The position numbers and the translations under genes are program-made. DNA of 64,000 nucleotides from an uncultured Mesonia sp. (GTDB lineage Bacteria > Bacteroidota > Bacteroidia > Flavobacteriales > Flavobacteriaceae), in contig CANLVH010000001.1 in assembly GCA_947494545.1 (NCBI GenBank), positions 186,001-250,000 on the forward strand, read 5' to 3'. Under the pieces are notes generated by a model. That model did not search any database, was not told the origin of the DNA, and was given only the letters and a program-made list of their open reading frames with translations. Positions 24,480 to 35,004 of this stretch are shown in pieces. Every line of letters starts with the position of its first letter. Positions within the stretch are counted from its first letter, which is position 1.

Positions 24480-25721
24480 ATGCAAAAGCAAACCAACATA
24501 AAAAATTATCTAGAAGGTCCAGAAATGACCCAACTGGTTGCTAAAGCCCGGAAAATAAAAGAAAGCGGAAAGGTTTTTTCTGATGTTTATGACGATAAAG
24601 GTTGCCAGTATGTAGATTTGGTACAAGAAGGCGGCGGCGTTTTGGGCGTTGCTCTCGTAGGTTATACCTATATTTTAGAACAAGCAGGAATTAGGTTTTA
24701 TAGTTTGGGCGGTACGTCTGCCGGAGCTATTAATGCTATGTTTATGGCCGGCTTGGCCAAAATAGGCGAACCCGTTTCCGTAAAGATATTGGATGTTTTA
24801 AGCCAGAAAAACTTTTTTGATTTTGTAGATGGTCCAAAAGGCATTAAAAAATTGGTGCAACGCAAAGTAGAAGAACGCGGTGGTTTGTTCTGGAGTTTAC
24901 TATTTAACAGCATTAGTATTTATTACCAATTGCGCTATAAATTGGGGCTTAACCCGGGTAAGAAACTAGAAAATTGGATTAACCATCATCTGGTAGAAGC
25001 AGGAATTAATTCTTACGCAGATTTAAAACAAAAACGAGAGAATTTTCATAAACTTTACCATAGGGAACAACGCGAAATTTCTAAACCTAGATTAGCAATT
25101 ATTTCTTCTGAAATTACCACGCATACCAAAGTAGATTTCCCTAGAATGGCGCATTTATATTGGAAAGATGTAGAGAAAATTCATCCGGCCCAATTTGTAA
25201 AAGCTTCTATCGCAATTCCTTATTTTTTCTATCCGTTTTTAAAAAAAGACATTCCAAATGCCGGTGCCAAAGCACATAAAGACTGGATAAATTTTGCAGG
25301 TTACCGCGGCGAAATTCCGCCGGAAGTTAAATTTGTAGATGGCGGTTTATTATCTAACTTTCCTATTAATGTTTTTCATACCCATAAAACGCCTTCGCTA
25401 CCTACATTTGGCGTTCGCCTAAGCGTTTATAGAAAAGAATACAGTTCTACAACTGGAATTTTTAGTCTGGGCGGGGCGATGATTAGTACAATGCGACAAA
25501 TTTATGATTACGATTTTTTGCTTCGCAATCCGGATTATAAGCAACTAATTTGTCATATAGATGCAGATCTTCAGTACAATTGGTTAAATTTTGATATGTC
25601 TTTCCAAGATCAAAAAAATTTATTATTGATGGGTGCTCAAAAAGGTTTAGAGTTTCTAAAAACCTTTGATTGGGTTAACTACAAAGCAATCCGTAAAAAA
25701 ATACAGTATCCTAGAATTTAG
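24480..25721 (+). CDS. Patatin-like phospholipase
   Basis: A 413-residue acyl hydrolase of the patatin family. The glycine-rich oxyanion region QEGGGVLGVALVGYTYILEQ precedes the nucleophile elbow LGGTSAGAINA (GxSxG). The catalytic aspartate is in VDGGLLSNFPI (DGG). No signal peptide is seen, so it is probably cytoplasmic or membrane-associated from the inside. The lipid substrate is unknown. It is a single gene; 172 nt without features separate it from the toxin gene. Confidence 0.9.
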   Translation: MQKQTNIKNYLEGPEMTQLVAKARKIKESGKVFSDVYDDKGCQYVDLVQEGGGVLGVALVGYTYILEQAGIRFYSLGGTSAGAINAMFMAGLAKIGEPVSVKILDVLSQKNFFDFVDGPKGIKKLVQRKVEERGGLFWSLLFNSISIYYQLRYKLGLNPGKKLENWINHHLVEAGINSYADLKQKRENFHKLYHREQREISKPRLAIISSEITTHTKVDFPRMAHLYWKDVEKIHPAQFVKASIAIPYFFYPFLKKDIPNAGAKAHKDWINFAGYRGEIPPEVKFVDGGLLSNFPINVFHTHKTPSLPTFGVRLSVYRKEYSSTTGIFSLGGAMISTMRQIYDYDFLLRNPDYKQLICHIDADLQYNWLNFDMSFQDQKNLLLMGAQKGLEFLKTFDWVNYKAIRKKIQYPRI

Positions 25722-25842
25722 TAAGTTATACTGTTTTTTGTGTATTAAATTCCTTAAATTGTTAGTGTTATAAAAACTTAAAATTAAATATATAGTATTT
25801 TCCTTAACGAAATTTCACTTCACAACCTACAAATAATTGACT

Positions 25843-26430
25843 ATGCTTGTATTGTTAGATAATGGTCACGGCGGACTTATAAACGGAATTTACCAAACCC
25901 CAGGAAAACGTAAACGTTGGGACGACGGCGTTATTTATGAAGGCGAATTTAATCGTGCTATCGTAAACGGAATTATAGAAGAACTCACCCGTTTAAATAT
26001 TCCTTACGTCAATATCGCGCCAGAATACAGAGATGTACGTTTGGTTACGCGGGTAGGCCGCGCCAACGCTTTTGCACACTTGCCTTGTTTTTATTTAAGC
26101 GTCCATTCTAACGCTGGCGGCAAAGGAAGTGAAATGTTTACTTATTACGGCGACTCTAAAAGCGATGCAATTGCCACAATTTTTGGCGAAGAATTTAAAA
26201 GAGAATTCCCATTTAAAAGATTACGAACAGATTTTAGCGATGGCGATTTAGATAAAGAAGCAGCTTTTTACGTATTGAAAAAAACAAGGATGCCTGCCCT
26301 TCTTACTGAAAATTTCTTTATGGATAATCACGAAGAATTTACGGAAATTCTAAACAAGCCAGAAGGCCGGAAGAAGATAATAGATTACCATATAAAAAGC
26401 ATTCTTCGGGTGCAGCAAGAGTTATTTTGA
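25843..26430 (+). CDS. N-acetylmuramoyl-L-alanine amidase (Amidase_3 type)
   Basis: Cleaves the amide bond between muramic acid and the peptide stem of peptidoglycan. About 195 residues from the ATG at 25843. The zinc ligands and catalytic glutamate follow the Amidase_3 pattern: LLDNGHGG (His), YEGEFNRAIV (Glu), LSVHSNAGG (His), TENFFMDN (catalytic Glu). There is no signal peptide, which is unusual for a cell-wall hydrolase. It may act on internalised muropeptides, be exported unconventionally or belong to a phage-like amidase lineage. Confidence 0.87.
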   Translation: MLVLLDNGHGGLINGIYQTPGKRKRWDDGVIYEGEFNRAIVNGIIEELTRLNIPYVNIAPEYRDVRLVTRVGRANAFAHLPCFYLSVHSNAGGKGSEMFTYYGDSKSDAIATIFGEEFKREFPFKRLRTDFSDGDLDKEAAFYVLKKTRMPALLTENFFMDNHEEFTEILNKPEGRKKIIDYHIKSILRVQQELF

Positions 26431-26447
26431 CCTTTAATTTAAAGCCT

Positions 26448-26909
26448 ATGAAAAACCTAAAAAAAATTGTTGGTTTTTGTTTGATAAATGTTTTAATGCT
26501 GTCTTGCGACGGATTGAGAACAGCTGCATTTGATCAATATTCCTATCAAAAAGCAACAGAGATTAAAGTAGAAACAGCTTCGTTATTAACCAAAGCAATA
26601 GAACCTTATGCGCAACACGAAGAAGAAGTGGAAGCTTTGCGTACCGATTTGCAAAAAATAATAGAATACGAAAAAAACAAAAACTATAACGACATTAGTC
26701 TGGCAATGTGGCAACTTCTTTCTGACGAAGAGAAGAACTTATTGGCCGGTTTGCTTAGTCGGTGGGAAAAGGAACAACAACTATCGCCTGTTTTTTTACG
26801 AGAGTCCCAAGCGCAAGTGATGGAAGCCATTAATTTGATTATTAAATACGAAGCCGCGAAAGACAAAACTTCCAAAACCCAATTGAAACAACTTATTAAT
26901 AGCTATTAG
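26448..26909 (+). CDS. Hypothetical helical lipoprotein
   Basis: Starting at the ATG at 26448, the 153-residue product has a lipoprotein signal, KNLKKIVGFCLINVLMLSC, with cysteine 20. The rest is predicted helical and charged, ending KDKTSKTQLKQLINSY. The upstream in-frame start at 26427 overlaps the amidase and would misplace the signal. It lies 17 nt behind the amidase and 2 nt before the next gene, so the three form an operon. No family recognised. Confidence 0.7.
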   Translation: MKNLKKIVGFCLINVLMLSCDGLRTAAFDQYSYQKATEIKVETASLLTKAIEPYAQHEEEVEALRTDLQKIIEYEKNKNYNDISLAMWQLLSDEEKNLLAGLLSRWEKEQQLSPVFLRESQAQVMEAINLIIKYEAAKDKTSKTQLKQLINSY

Positions 26910-26911
26910 TT

Positions 26912-27235
26912 ATGGATTTTGAAAAATTATTACAAGAAATGCGCGATAATTTGTTGCTTTTGGTACGCGAGCAGTATGCAGATTTTAAGCAAGCCAGCGA
27001 AGATGCTGTTTTACAATTTTTGGAAGACTCGAAAGAAAAATTAGAAAAATGGACTATTCTTTTGGCAGAAGGTCTTCTCACACCAGACGAATACAAATGG
27101 CTTCTAAAAAGTCAGAAAGATTTATTTTTAATGCAAACGCTTTACAACGCAGGAATTTCAAAAATCAGATTGGGTATTTTTAAAAATAAAGTAATCAATA
27201 TGATTACAGATGTTGCTATTAAGGTGCTGTTGTAA
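26912..27235 (+). CDS. Hypothetical helical protein, 107 aa
   Basis: Cytoplasmic-type protein with no signal peptide, almost wholly amphipathic helix (DFEKLLQEMRDNLLLLVREQ at the start). The C-terminal portion (KNKVINMITDVAIKVLL) is more hydrophobic. It starts 2 nt after the lipoprotein stop and is translated with it. No domain recognised; a partner or membrane-peripheral role is only a guess. Confidence 0.7.
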   Translation: MDFEKLLQEMRDNLLLLVREQYADFKQASEDAVLQFLEDSKEKLEKWTILLAEGLLTPDEYKWLLKSQKDLFLMQTLYNAGISKIRLGIFKNKVINMITDVAIKVLL

Positions 27236-27318
27236 TAACTAGGATAGGAAAAATTGTAAATTACTGATAAATAACTTCCTTAATAAAAAAAACAAAGCGT
27301 TAAAATAATTTTCCCTGT

Positions 27319-27349
27319 TGTGAACTATTTGCGAAGCAATTATCTTTGC
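27319..27349 (+). promoter_or_regulatory. mfd promoter
   Basis: TTG at 27319-27321 and TATCTTTG at 27342-27349, 20 nt apart, match the Bacteroidota -33/-7 pattern. The ATG follows only 4 nt after the -7 box, so the mRNA should be leaderless or nearly so. Confidence 0.65.
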
Positions 27350-27353
27350 AAGA

Positions 27354-30300
27354 ATGAGTTTATCTAAAATTACCGAGAAATTTTCACAGCTCCCGCAACA
27401 GCGAGAACTGGAAAAAGCTATTGCCCAGTCCAAAGAGCTTACTGCAAAAATACACGCCAAAGGCCTTATAGGTTCGGCGCTTTCGTTTGCGGTTTCTCAA
27501 AGCTTTAAAAATACAGAAAAGCCATTTCTGCTGGTCTTTAACGACAAAGAAGAGGCCGCTTATCATCTTAACGATTTAGAGCAACTTTTGGGAGATAAAA
27601 ACGTACTGTTTTATCCCGGTAGCTATCGCCGGCCTTACCAATTAGAAGAAACAGATAATGCCAACGTGCTTTTGCGTGCAGAAGTACTCAACCGCATAAA
27701 CTCACGTAAAAAGCCGGCAATAATTGTTACCTATCCGGACGCTTTGTTCGAGAAAGTGGTTACCCGAAAAGAACTAGACCGCAGTACGCTAAAAATTAGT
27801 CTGGGCGACGAACTTTCTATAGATTTTGTAAACGAAGTTTTGTTTGAATATAAGTTTAAACGCGTAGATTTTGTGACAGAACCCGGCGATTTTTCGGTGC
27901 GAGGTGGTATTATAGATGTATTTTCGTTTAGTAACGACGAACCTTATCGTATAGAATTTTTTGGCGATGAGGTGGATAGCATTCGTAGTTTTGATGTAGA
28001 AACACAACTTTCTACAGACAAGGTAAAGAAAATTTCAGTAATGCCAAATGTAGAAAACAAACGCTTAGAAGAGGTACGGGCAGGTTTTCTAGAATATATA
28101 GCCGGTAAAACAGTAGTCTTTATAAAAAATCTTGATTTACTAGGCGCACAACTCGATAAATTGTTTGAAAAGGCAGAAGAGGCTTTCAAAAAATTATCAG
28201 AAGATATCCGGCACCAAAGTCCGCAAGAGTTGTTTTGCAACGCTGCAGAGTTCAAGAAGCAATTGGTGAATTTTTCGGCGGTAGAAGTTGGGAGTCAAGC
28301 ATTTTTAAATCCGCAGCAGCGTATAGAATTTCATACCAAACCACAACCTTCTTTTAATAAGAATTTTGATTTACTAATAGAGAATCTTCACAAAAACCAT
28401 GCGGCCGGTTTTACCAATTATATTTTTTGTGGTAGCGAGCAACAAGCCAAGCGTTTTCGGGATATTTTTAAGGATAAGGAAGAAGAAGTGTATTATAAAA
28501 CCGTGGTTTTCCCAATGTTTCAAGGTTTTATTGAAGAAGATGCAAAAACGGTTTGCTATACAGATCATCAAATTTTTGAACGTTACCATAAATTCCACTT
28601 AAAAAACGGCTACGCCAAAAAACAAGCCATAACTTTAAAGGAGTTAACCAATTTAGATGTAGGCGATTATGTAACGCATATCGATCACGGAATTGGAAAA
28701 TTTGGCGGTTTGCAAAAAATAGATGTAGAAGGAAAAAAACAAGAAGCTATCAAGCTTTTTTATGGCGAAAGAGATATTTTATACGTAAGTATTCATTCCT
28801 TACATAAAATTTCGCGGTATAACGGTAAGGAAGGAAAAGCGCCTAAAATTTATAAATTAGGCAGCAAAGCTTGGAAAAAACTTAAAACAAAAACCAAAGC
28901 CCGTGTAAAACACATTGCCTATAATTTGATAGAATTATATGCCAAAAGACGCTTAGAAAAAGGTTTTGCTTTTGGGCCCGACAGTCATTTGCAACACGAG
29001 TTGGAAGCTTCTTTTATTTATGAAGACACGCCAGACCAAAGTACAGCCACGCAAGCCGTAAAAGAAGATATGGAAAACCAACGCCCAATGGATCGTTTGG
29101 TTTGTGGCGATGTTGGTTTTGGTAAAACCGAAGTAGCCATTCGTGCTGCGTTTAAAGCGGTAGATAATGGCAAACAAGTAGCGGTTTTGGTGCCAACAAC
29201 AATACTGGCATTTCAGCACCAGCAAACTTTTACAGAACGACTAAAAGATTTGCCGGTAACGGTAGATTATCTAAATCGTTTTAGGACGGCAAAAGAGAAA
29301 AAACAAGTTTTAGAAGAGCTGGCAAACGGAAGAATAGACATTATAATTGGCACCCATCAACTGGTAAATAAAACGGTAAAATTTAAAGACTTAGGTTTAC
29401 TAATTGTTGACGAAGAGCAAAAATTTGGCGTTTCGGTAAAAGACAAATTAAAAACCATTAAAGAAAATGTAGACACGCTTACGTTAACGGCAACGCCCAT
29501 TCCGCGTACGTTGCAGTTTAGTTTGATGGCCGCGCGAGATTTGAGCACGATTACCACGCCACCGCCAAATAGATATCCTATAGAAAGTCATGTAATTCGG
29601 TTTTCGGAAGAGAGTATTCGCGATGCAATTTTGTATGAAATACAGCGTGGCGGACAGGTGTTTTTTATTCATAACCGTATAGAAAACATTAAAGAAGTTG
29701 CGGGAATGTTGCAGCGTTTGGTGCCGGATGCAAAAATTGGCATAGGTCACGGCCAGATGGAAGGCAAGAAACTAGAAAAGTTAATGCTAAGCTTTATTAA
29801 TGGCGAATTTGATGTGCTGGTTTCTACCACCATTGTAGAAAGCGGTCTGGATGTGAGCAATGCTAACACGATATTTATTAATAACGCCAACAATTTTGGG
29901 CTATCAGATTTGCACCAAATGCGCGGTAGGGTTGGCCGAAGCAACAAAAAAGCCTTTGCTTATTTTATCACGCCGCCTTATTCTGTAATGACAGAAGATG
30001 CTAGAAAAAGAATAAGCGCTTTAGAGCAATTTTCTGCGCTTGGAAGCGGATTTAATATTGCTATGAAAGATTTGGAAATTCGCGGAGCAGGAGATTTGTT
30101 GGGTGGCGAGCAGAGTGGTTTTATTAACGATATTGGTTTTGATACCTATCAAAAAATCTTAAACGAAGCGATTGAAGAATTAAAAGAAAACGAGTTTAAA
30201 GATTTGTATGCCGATCAAGAAAAAACAGAAGATAAAATTTTTGTAAAAGAAACCCAAATTGATACCGATTTTGAAATTCTGTTTCCAGACGATTATATCA

Positions 30301-30746
30301 ATAATATTACAGAACGTTTAAATTTATATACCAAATTAAACGAGCTAAGCACCGAAGAAGAATTGCAAAAATTTGAAACCGAATTAGAAGATCGTTTTGG
30401 CGAATTACCGGCAGAGGCAGTAAATTTACTCAATAGCGTGCGTATAAAATGGATTGCCGCACAAATTGGTATCGAAAAAATAATTTTAAAACAAGGCAAG
30501 ATGATAGGTTATTTTATAGCCGACCAACAATCTGCTTTTTATCAAACCAAAACTTTTAATAAAGTATTGCAGTTTGTGCAAACGCATCCGCATCAATGTG
30601 TTATGAAAGAAAAGAAAACCCGCAATGGCTTGCGACTTTTGCTTACGTTTTCTAAAATTACTACTGTAGATAGAGCTTTAGAGGTTTTGCAACCTTTAAA
30701 AATAGAAAAGCAAGAGACAAGTAAAGCTGTAGCGGAAAATTCTTGA
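27354..30746 (+). CDS. mfd: Transcription-repair coupling factor
   Basis: ATP-driven translocase that removes RNA polymerase stalled at lesions and recruits UvrA; 1130 residues, full length. The N-terminal UvrB-like module contains YPGSYRRPYQLEETDNAN. The RNA-polymerase-interaction region is the GDYVTHIDHGIGKFGGLQ segment. Helicase motifs are GDVGFGKTEVAIRAAFKAV (Walker A), VDEEQKFGV (DEEQ box), TLTATPIPRTLQF, and QMRGRVGRSNKKAFAYF (motif VI). The C-terminal TRCF domain contains NNITERLNLYTKLNEL. Confidence 0.97.
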   Translation: MSLSKITEKFSQLPQQRELEKAIAQSKELTAKIHAKGLIGSALSFAVSQSFKNTEKPFLLVFNDKEEAAYHLNDLEQLLGDKNVLFYPGSYRRPYQLEETDNANVLLRAEVLNRINSRKKPAIIVTYPDALFEKVVTRKELDRSTLKISLGDELSIDFVNEVLFEYKFKRVDFVTEPGDFSVRGGIIDVFSFSNDEPYRIEFFGDEVDSIRSFDVETQLSTDKVKKISVMPNVENKRLEEVRAGFLEYIAGKTVVFIKNLDLLGAQLDKLFEKAEEAFKKLSEDIRHQSPQELFCNAAEFKKQLVNFSAVEVGSQAFLNPQQRIEFHTKPQPSFNKNFDLLIENLHKNHAAGFTNYIFCGSEQQAKRFRDIFKDKEEEVYYKTVVFPMFQGFIEEDAKTVCYTDHQIFERYHKFHLKNGYAKKQAITLKELTNLDVGDYVTHIDHGIGKFGGLQKIDVEGKKQEAIKLFYGERDILYVSIHSLHKISRYNGKEGKAPKIYKLGSKAWKKLKTKTKARVKHIAYNLIELYAKRRLEKGFAFGPDSHLQHELEASFIYEDTPDQSTATQAVKEDMENQRPMDRLVCGDVGFGKTEVAIRAAFKAVDNGKQVAVLVPTTILAFQHQQTFTERLKDLPVTVDYLNRFRTAKEKKQVLEELANGRIDIIIGTHQLVNKTVKFKDLGLLIVDEEQKFGVSVKDKLKTIKENVDTLTLTATPIPRTLQFSLMAARDLSTITTPPPNRYPIESHVIRFSEESIRDAILYEIQRGGQVFFIHNRIENIKEVAGMLQRLVPDAKIGIGHGQMEGKKLEKLMLSFINGEFDVLVSTTIVESGLDVSNANTIFINNANNFGLSDLHQMRGRVGRSNKKAFAYFITPPYSVMTEDARKRISALEQFSALGSGFNIAMKDLEIRGAGDLLGGEQSGFINDIGFDTYQKILNEAIEELKENEFKDLYADQEKTEDKIFVKETQIDTDFEILFPDDYINNITERLNLYTKLNELSTEEELQKFETELEDRFGELPAEAVNLLNSVRIKWIAAQIGIEKIILKQGKMIGYFIADQQSAFYQTKTFNKVLQFVQTHPHQCVMKEKKTRNGLRLLLTFSKITTVDRALEVLQPLKIEKQETSKAVAENS

Positions 30747-31025
30747 TTTATTTCTTTACGGAAAAATAGTCAATTTTAAATAATAAAGATCAGTAGTTAT
30801 TTTTTAGCGAAAGTAGGAATTATAGCAAGTTTGTCAGGTTGGGCGAAGTCGACATCTACTTTTACAACTGAAGAGTTTTCCACTGCGCATCAATAGCCAT
30901 AAATGTAATTTACTTTATTGATTGTTAGTTAAGTAAACGCAATTAATACATCTGTATTTTTAATAAATTCTATAAAACATATTAAATATCGCCTCTTTAT
31001 TTGAGGTGATACTCAATTATAAAAT
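30747..31025. other. Non-coding gap behind mfd
   Basis: No ORF. It contains one CTTTACGGAA copy (30754) and a fragment TCAGGTTGGGCGAAGTCGA (about 30834-30852) that resembles a degenerate intergenic repeat found in many Bacteroidota. The remainder is AT-rich with nothing recognised. Confidence 0.5.
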
Positions 31026-32042
31026 TTATTGTTTAATAATCTGTTGATTAGCAGAACCTTGGTTTGTTTCTACTTTTAAAATATACATTCCTGCGCTTAG
31101 TTGCGAAAGATTAATTCTTTTTATGCTTTGCGGAAATTGAAGTAATTCTTGTCCTTGCAAATTGTATAATTTTAAATTTTTTAACTGAATATTCTCGTCG
31201 GTTTTTATGTTTATAAAATCGTTTACCGGGTTTGGATAAATTTGCACTAGGTTTTTAATTTCTTTTGTATTACCGGTTGATAAATTATCGCAATTTTCCG
31301 TAAAGTTAATTTGCGGATCTATGTCCGGAGAATCAGTAATTGTAGGATTGTTAACATTATCTATACAGATGCTGTGTATATTAGGACAATTTTCGGCAAC
31401 TACAAAGCATATACCATCCCCTAAAATTTGAATATTCTTTAGATTAACTTGCTCTAGATTAGCGCAATTACTTATATAAAGCTCGTTAAGATTCCAGCTA
31501 TCTGAGAGATCTAAGTCTGTTATCAAGGTATTTTCTAAATTGACGCTATAAAGAAAATTATCTGAAAAATCTAACGTAGGTATGGGGTTGTTGCCAATAT
31601 CTAGCATAGCTAAACTAGAATTTTGGGAAACATCTATAGAAGATATAGAATTATTTGCTGCCCGTAATTCGTATAAAGCAGGAAGATTTGTAGTATTGAT
31701 ATTTTCAAGCTGATTGTTGTTGCAAATCAGACTTTCTAAGCTTGAATTGGAAAAATCTAAAGAGGTTAAAAGATTATTAGAAACATCTAACTCCAATATA
31801 TTACTAAAAGCTTCAATACCGGTTAAATTGGAAATATTTTGGTTAGGTAACGATAAAATAGTTAGTTGTTCTGCCTCAGAAACTTGAATTTCATCATCGT
31901 TATTAAGATCTATTGGCGCGCCATAATTATCATAATTTAAAAGTGCATTTTTAAAATTTACGTCAGGAATATCTACAGTTTGCGCGTTTATACTGCCGTA
32001 ACTAAAAAAAAGCAAAGTGAATAAGATGTATAGTTGTTTCAT
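31026..32042 (-). CDS. Leucine-rich-repeat protein with T9SS sorting domain
   Basis: A 338-residue surface or secreted protein. The ATG at 32042 gives a clean signal peptide (KQLYILFTLLFFSYGSINAQ); the longer frame to 32099 does not. After VDIPDVNFKNALL come about seven degenerate LRR units (LTILSLPNQNISNLTGIEAF, LLTSLDFSNSSLESLICNNN and similar). The last 75 residues are a type A sorting domain starting YPNPVNDFINIK. The sorting domain is almost the same as that of the neighbouring BspA-like gene, and the two probably arose by local duplication. Confidence 0.88.
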   Translation of the reverse strand: MKQLYILFTLLFFSYGSINAQTVDIPDVNFKNALLNYDNYGAPIDLNNDDEIQVSEAEQLTILSLPNQNISNLTGIEAFSNILELDVSNNLLTSLDFSNSSLESLICNNNQLENINTTNLPALYELRAANNSISSIDVSQNSSLAMLDIGNNPIPTLDFSDNFLYSVNLENTLITDLDLSDSWNLNELYISNCANLEQVNLKNIQILGDGICFVVAENCPNIHSICIDNVNNPTITDSPDIDPQINFTENCDNLSTGNTKEIKNLVQIYPNPVNDFINIKTDENIQLKNLKLYNLQGQELLQFPQSIKRINLSQLSAGMYILKVETNQGSANQQIIKQ

Positions 32043-32092
32043 TATCAGTTGGTTTTGCACTAAAGTTAGCGAAATTTTCCAAATAAATAAAT

Positions 32093-32118
32093 CAAACATC
32101 TCGTTTAAAAAATGTTTG
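32093..32118 (-). terminator. Weak hairpin behind the BspA-like gene
   Basis: CAAACAT (32093-32099) pairs with ATGTTTG (32112-32118); the minus strand continues ATTTATTTATTT. A plausible but weak terminator. Confidence 0.35.
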
Positions 32119-32127
32119 AAATTTGAT

Positions 32128-34992
32128 TTATTTCTTAAGTAAACGTTTATTTATGCTTCCTTGGTCTGTTTCTATTTTTAAAATATACATTCCTGCGCTT
32201 AATTGCGATAAATTAATTCTTTTTATGCTTTGCGGAAATTGAAGTAATTCTTGTCCTTGTAAATTGTATAATTTTAAGTTTTTTAACTGAATATTCTCGG
32301 CGATTTTTATGCTTAAGAAATCGTTTACCGGGTTTGGGTAGATTTGGATAAGGTTTTCTAAAGTATAACTTTCTGTGCGGAGATCGTCCACAAATTCCGT
32401 GGAAACGGTATTGGTAATAATGGGCGGGTTAAAATCGAAGAAAATACTGGCATCACCGGTAATAACATCGCCAATTGCAATGCTTGCTTTTGGTTTGATT
32501 TTATAGGCTACAAAACCGTGACTTTCGGGTTCGTTTTCGTCCTCGTGGGGTAGGTAAATATTATCAAAAATAAACTCGACTTCATTGTTATCATTAATTT
32601 CTACGCGATAATCTGCGCTGGCACTTATGGGTTTTATGGTGCTATAATCTAAATCTGGATGCAAGGTGTCTAAAATACGCACGTTAATTGCGCTGGCCGT
32701 TCCGGTATTTTGAAAACGGATAAGGTAATCTAAATACTGGTCGGCTTTGTCTATATGCACTTGTTCGCCCTGTAAAACCTTCTTGTCATTAGGGTCAAAC
32801 GAGTTTACTACGATTTGGTCGTAAACAAACGTATTATTTTCCGGCGTATAATCGTTCGTGTCCGGACTAACATTGGCAGTGAAATTTAAAATGTCATTTC
32901 CGTTTACCGTTGGAGGCTGAAAGGTTTGCATGGTAAAATCTATTATCTTCTGCCCAAATGGTGGTAAATTATTTACTTCAAAATTTAGTTGGTTACTAGT
33001 ACTGGAAGTTTCTGCCGGAGTTGCGCTTAGAAAACTTTGTTTGGTGTCGTCGAATATCAAACTGATGTTGGCTGTAGCAAGACTCTGTGTGCCCATATTT
33101 TCTACTACCAATTGGTAATCTGCTTCAAAACCGGGCCGGGCTTCTGAAATTGGTAATAGTGTTATGCTTAAATCTTCTACTGTTTGGTTGGCGGTAAGGC
33201 AGAAATTTAGTTGTTGTTCATAAAAACTACCATCAAAGTTTATGGTAGTTGTTTGTGGAGTTACTGAATAATAATCTATGGTATTAATTAATGAAATTTC
33301 ATAATCTCCGTTATTCAAATAGTAACTATAGTAACCATCATCATTAGGGGTTATTCCAATATTAACTTCATTATTGAGAATATTTATAATACCTAAATTA
33401 ATTGATGATGAATTATTTTCATTACAGTTTTCTCCATTTTGGTTGTAGCTTATATTGCCATTTAGAAAATTATAAGGATCACATTCTTGACCTAAAGAAT
33501 CCCCATAAATATTCCACCCAGATTCCTGCAATTGACTATGAATTGGCTCTAAACAATACTCCAATTCGCCTGCACCCAATATTAAATCACCAGAAATTTC
33601 TAGGCTAGATAATTGCAAGAGAAAATTATCATAATTATAACTACTTAATGCTGTTTTATATAAAAAGCCTGCTAAGTTGCCTGTATTTAATTGCCAATTA
33701 CTTAAATTTTGGTCGAAAGAAATGGCCTCACTAAAGGCGTCTCGCATATCTAACACATTTGCTACATTCCAATTATCTAATGGTTGATTAAATGAAGATG
33801 CTTCCGCAAAAATATAATGCATATTAGTTACATTTTCTACATCCCAATTTGCTATAGGTTGATTAAATAAAGTTGCTGCCCGAAACACAGCACTCATATC
33901 TGTAACATTAGAAACATCCCAACTATTAACGGGTTGATTGAACTCGCTGGCACCGGCGAACATACTACTCATATTGTTAACGTTTGAAACATCCCAAGAT
34001 TCTATTGATTGATTGAATACCAATGCTCCACTAAACATTCTTTCCATATTGTTCACATTTGATACGTTCCAAGTATCTATAGGTTTGTCATAATACTTTG
34101 ATCCATCGAATAATTTTGACATATTGATTACATTAGATACATTCCAGTTGTTTAAAGGTTGATTAAATACTTTGGCATTTTTAAAGAGACCTTCCATTGT
34201 TATAACGTTAGAGACATTCCAATTACTTAAATCTTGATTAAATATGCTGGCATCTTCAAATAAATAGCTTAGATTGGTAACGTTAGAAATGTCCCAGTTA
34301 TTAATTGGTTGGTTAAGTGAATAACATGCTTTGAACATTTTGCTTAAACTACTTACCATTGTCAAATCTGGGGTATCCAAAGCTTCTAATACTAAATTAC
34401 TACATCCCAAAAATGCATTTTCCATAGATTCCCACTCAATATCTCCCCATTGTTCTACACTCAATAATCTACTTGCGTTATTGTCATTGTTGAAATAAAT
34501 TCTTGGAAAATCGCCCGTAATTTGCACCCTGTAAACTCCTTCTACAGCATAATTATGTGTTATGTCTCCTGTAACGTCAGTTTCTATTGTCCCGTCACCA
34601 AAATCTATTGTATAGTTATAGCCATCTCCTACTGTAGGAATTGTAATGTCAAGGAGGCCTAAAGATGTTCTCCACTTTGTAACAAAAGCTTCTGAAGAAA
34701 AGGAGGTATCGCAATTATGAAAAATCATATCTCCACTAATTTCCCAACCTAATTCTTCAATAAGTGACGTTCGCGTTTCTTGGTCGCAGAAGACCAAGTT
34801 ACCAGCATTTATAGATTTATTTTCAAGATTTAATTCTAGAAACCGATTTAATAAAGCATCGTAATTATTTATATCTAAACCACATCCTGATAGAAAATAA
34901 AAATTTAAATCTATAAGCGGATTAAAATTCCAGTTGGATATGTCTTGGTTAAATGTCGATGCCCCACTAAACATTCCACTCATATCGCTCAC
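32128..34992 (-). pseudogene. Distal part of a BspA-like DUF285 surface protein, cut off by an in-frame TGA
   Basis: A 954-residue open frame in the same frame as the upstream fragment 35005-36378. The only interruption is one TGA at 35005-35007, where every neighbouring repeat has TGG. Contents in order: the end of the first DUF285 repeat array; a second copy of the N-terminal beta module (ITIPTVGDGYNYTIDFGDGT); a second DUF285 array (NWDVSNVNNM-type units); a linker; a DUF11-like region with SFDPNDKKVLQG; and a T9SS sorting domain starting YPNPVNDFLSIK. It lacks a signal peptide of its own (possible GTG at 34992), so it should not be exported unless the stop is suppressed or a sequencing error. 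Confidence 0.85.
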
Positions 34993-35004
34993 ATTTGAAA
35001 CATC

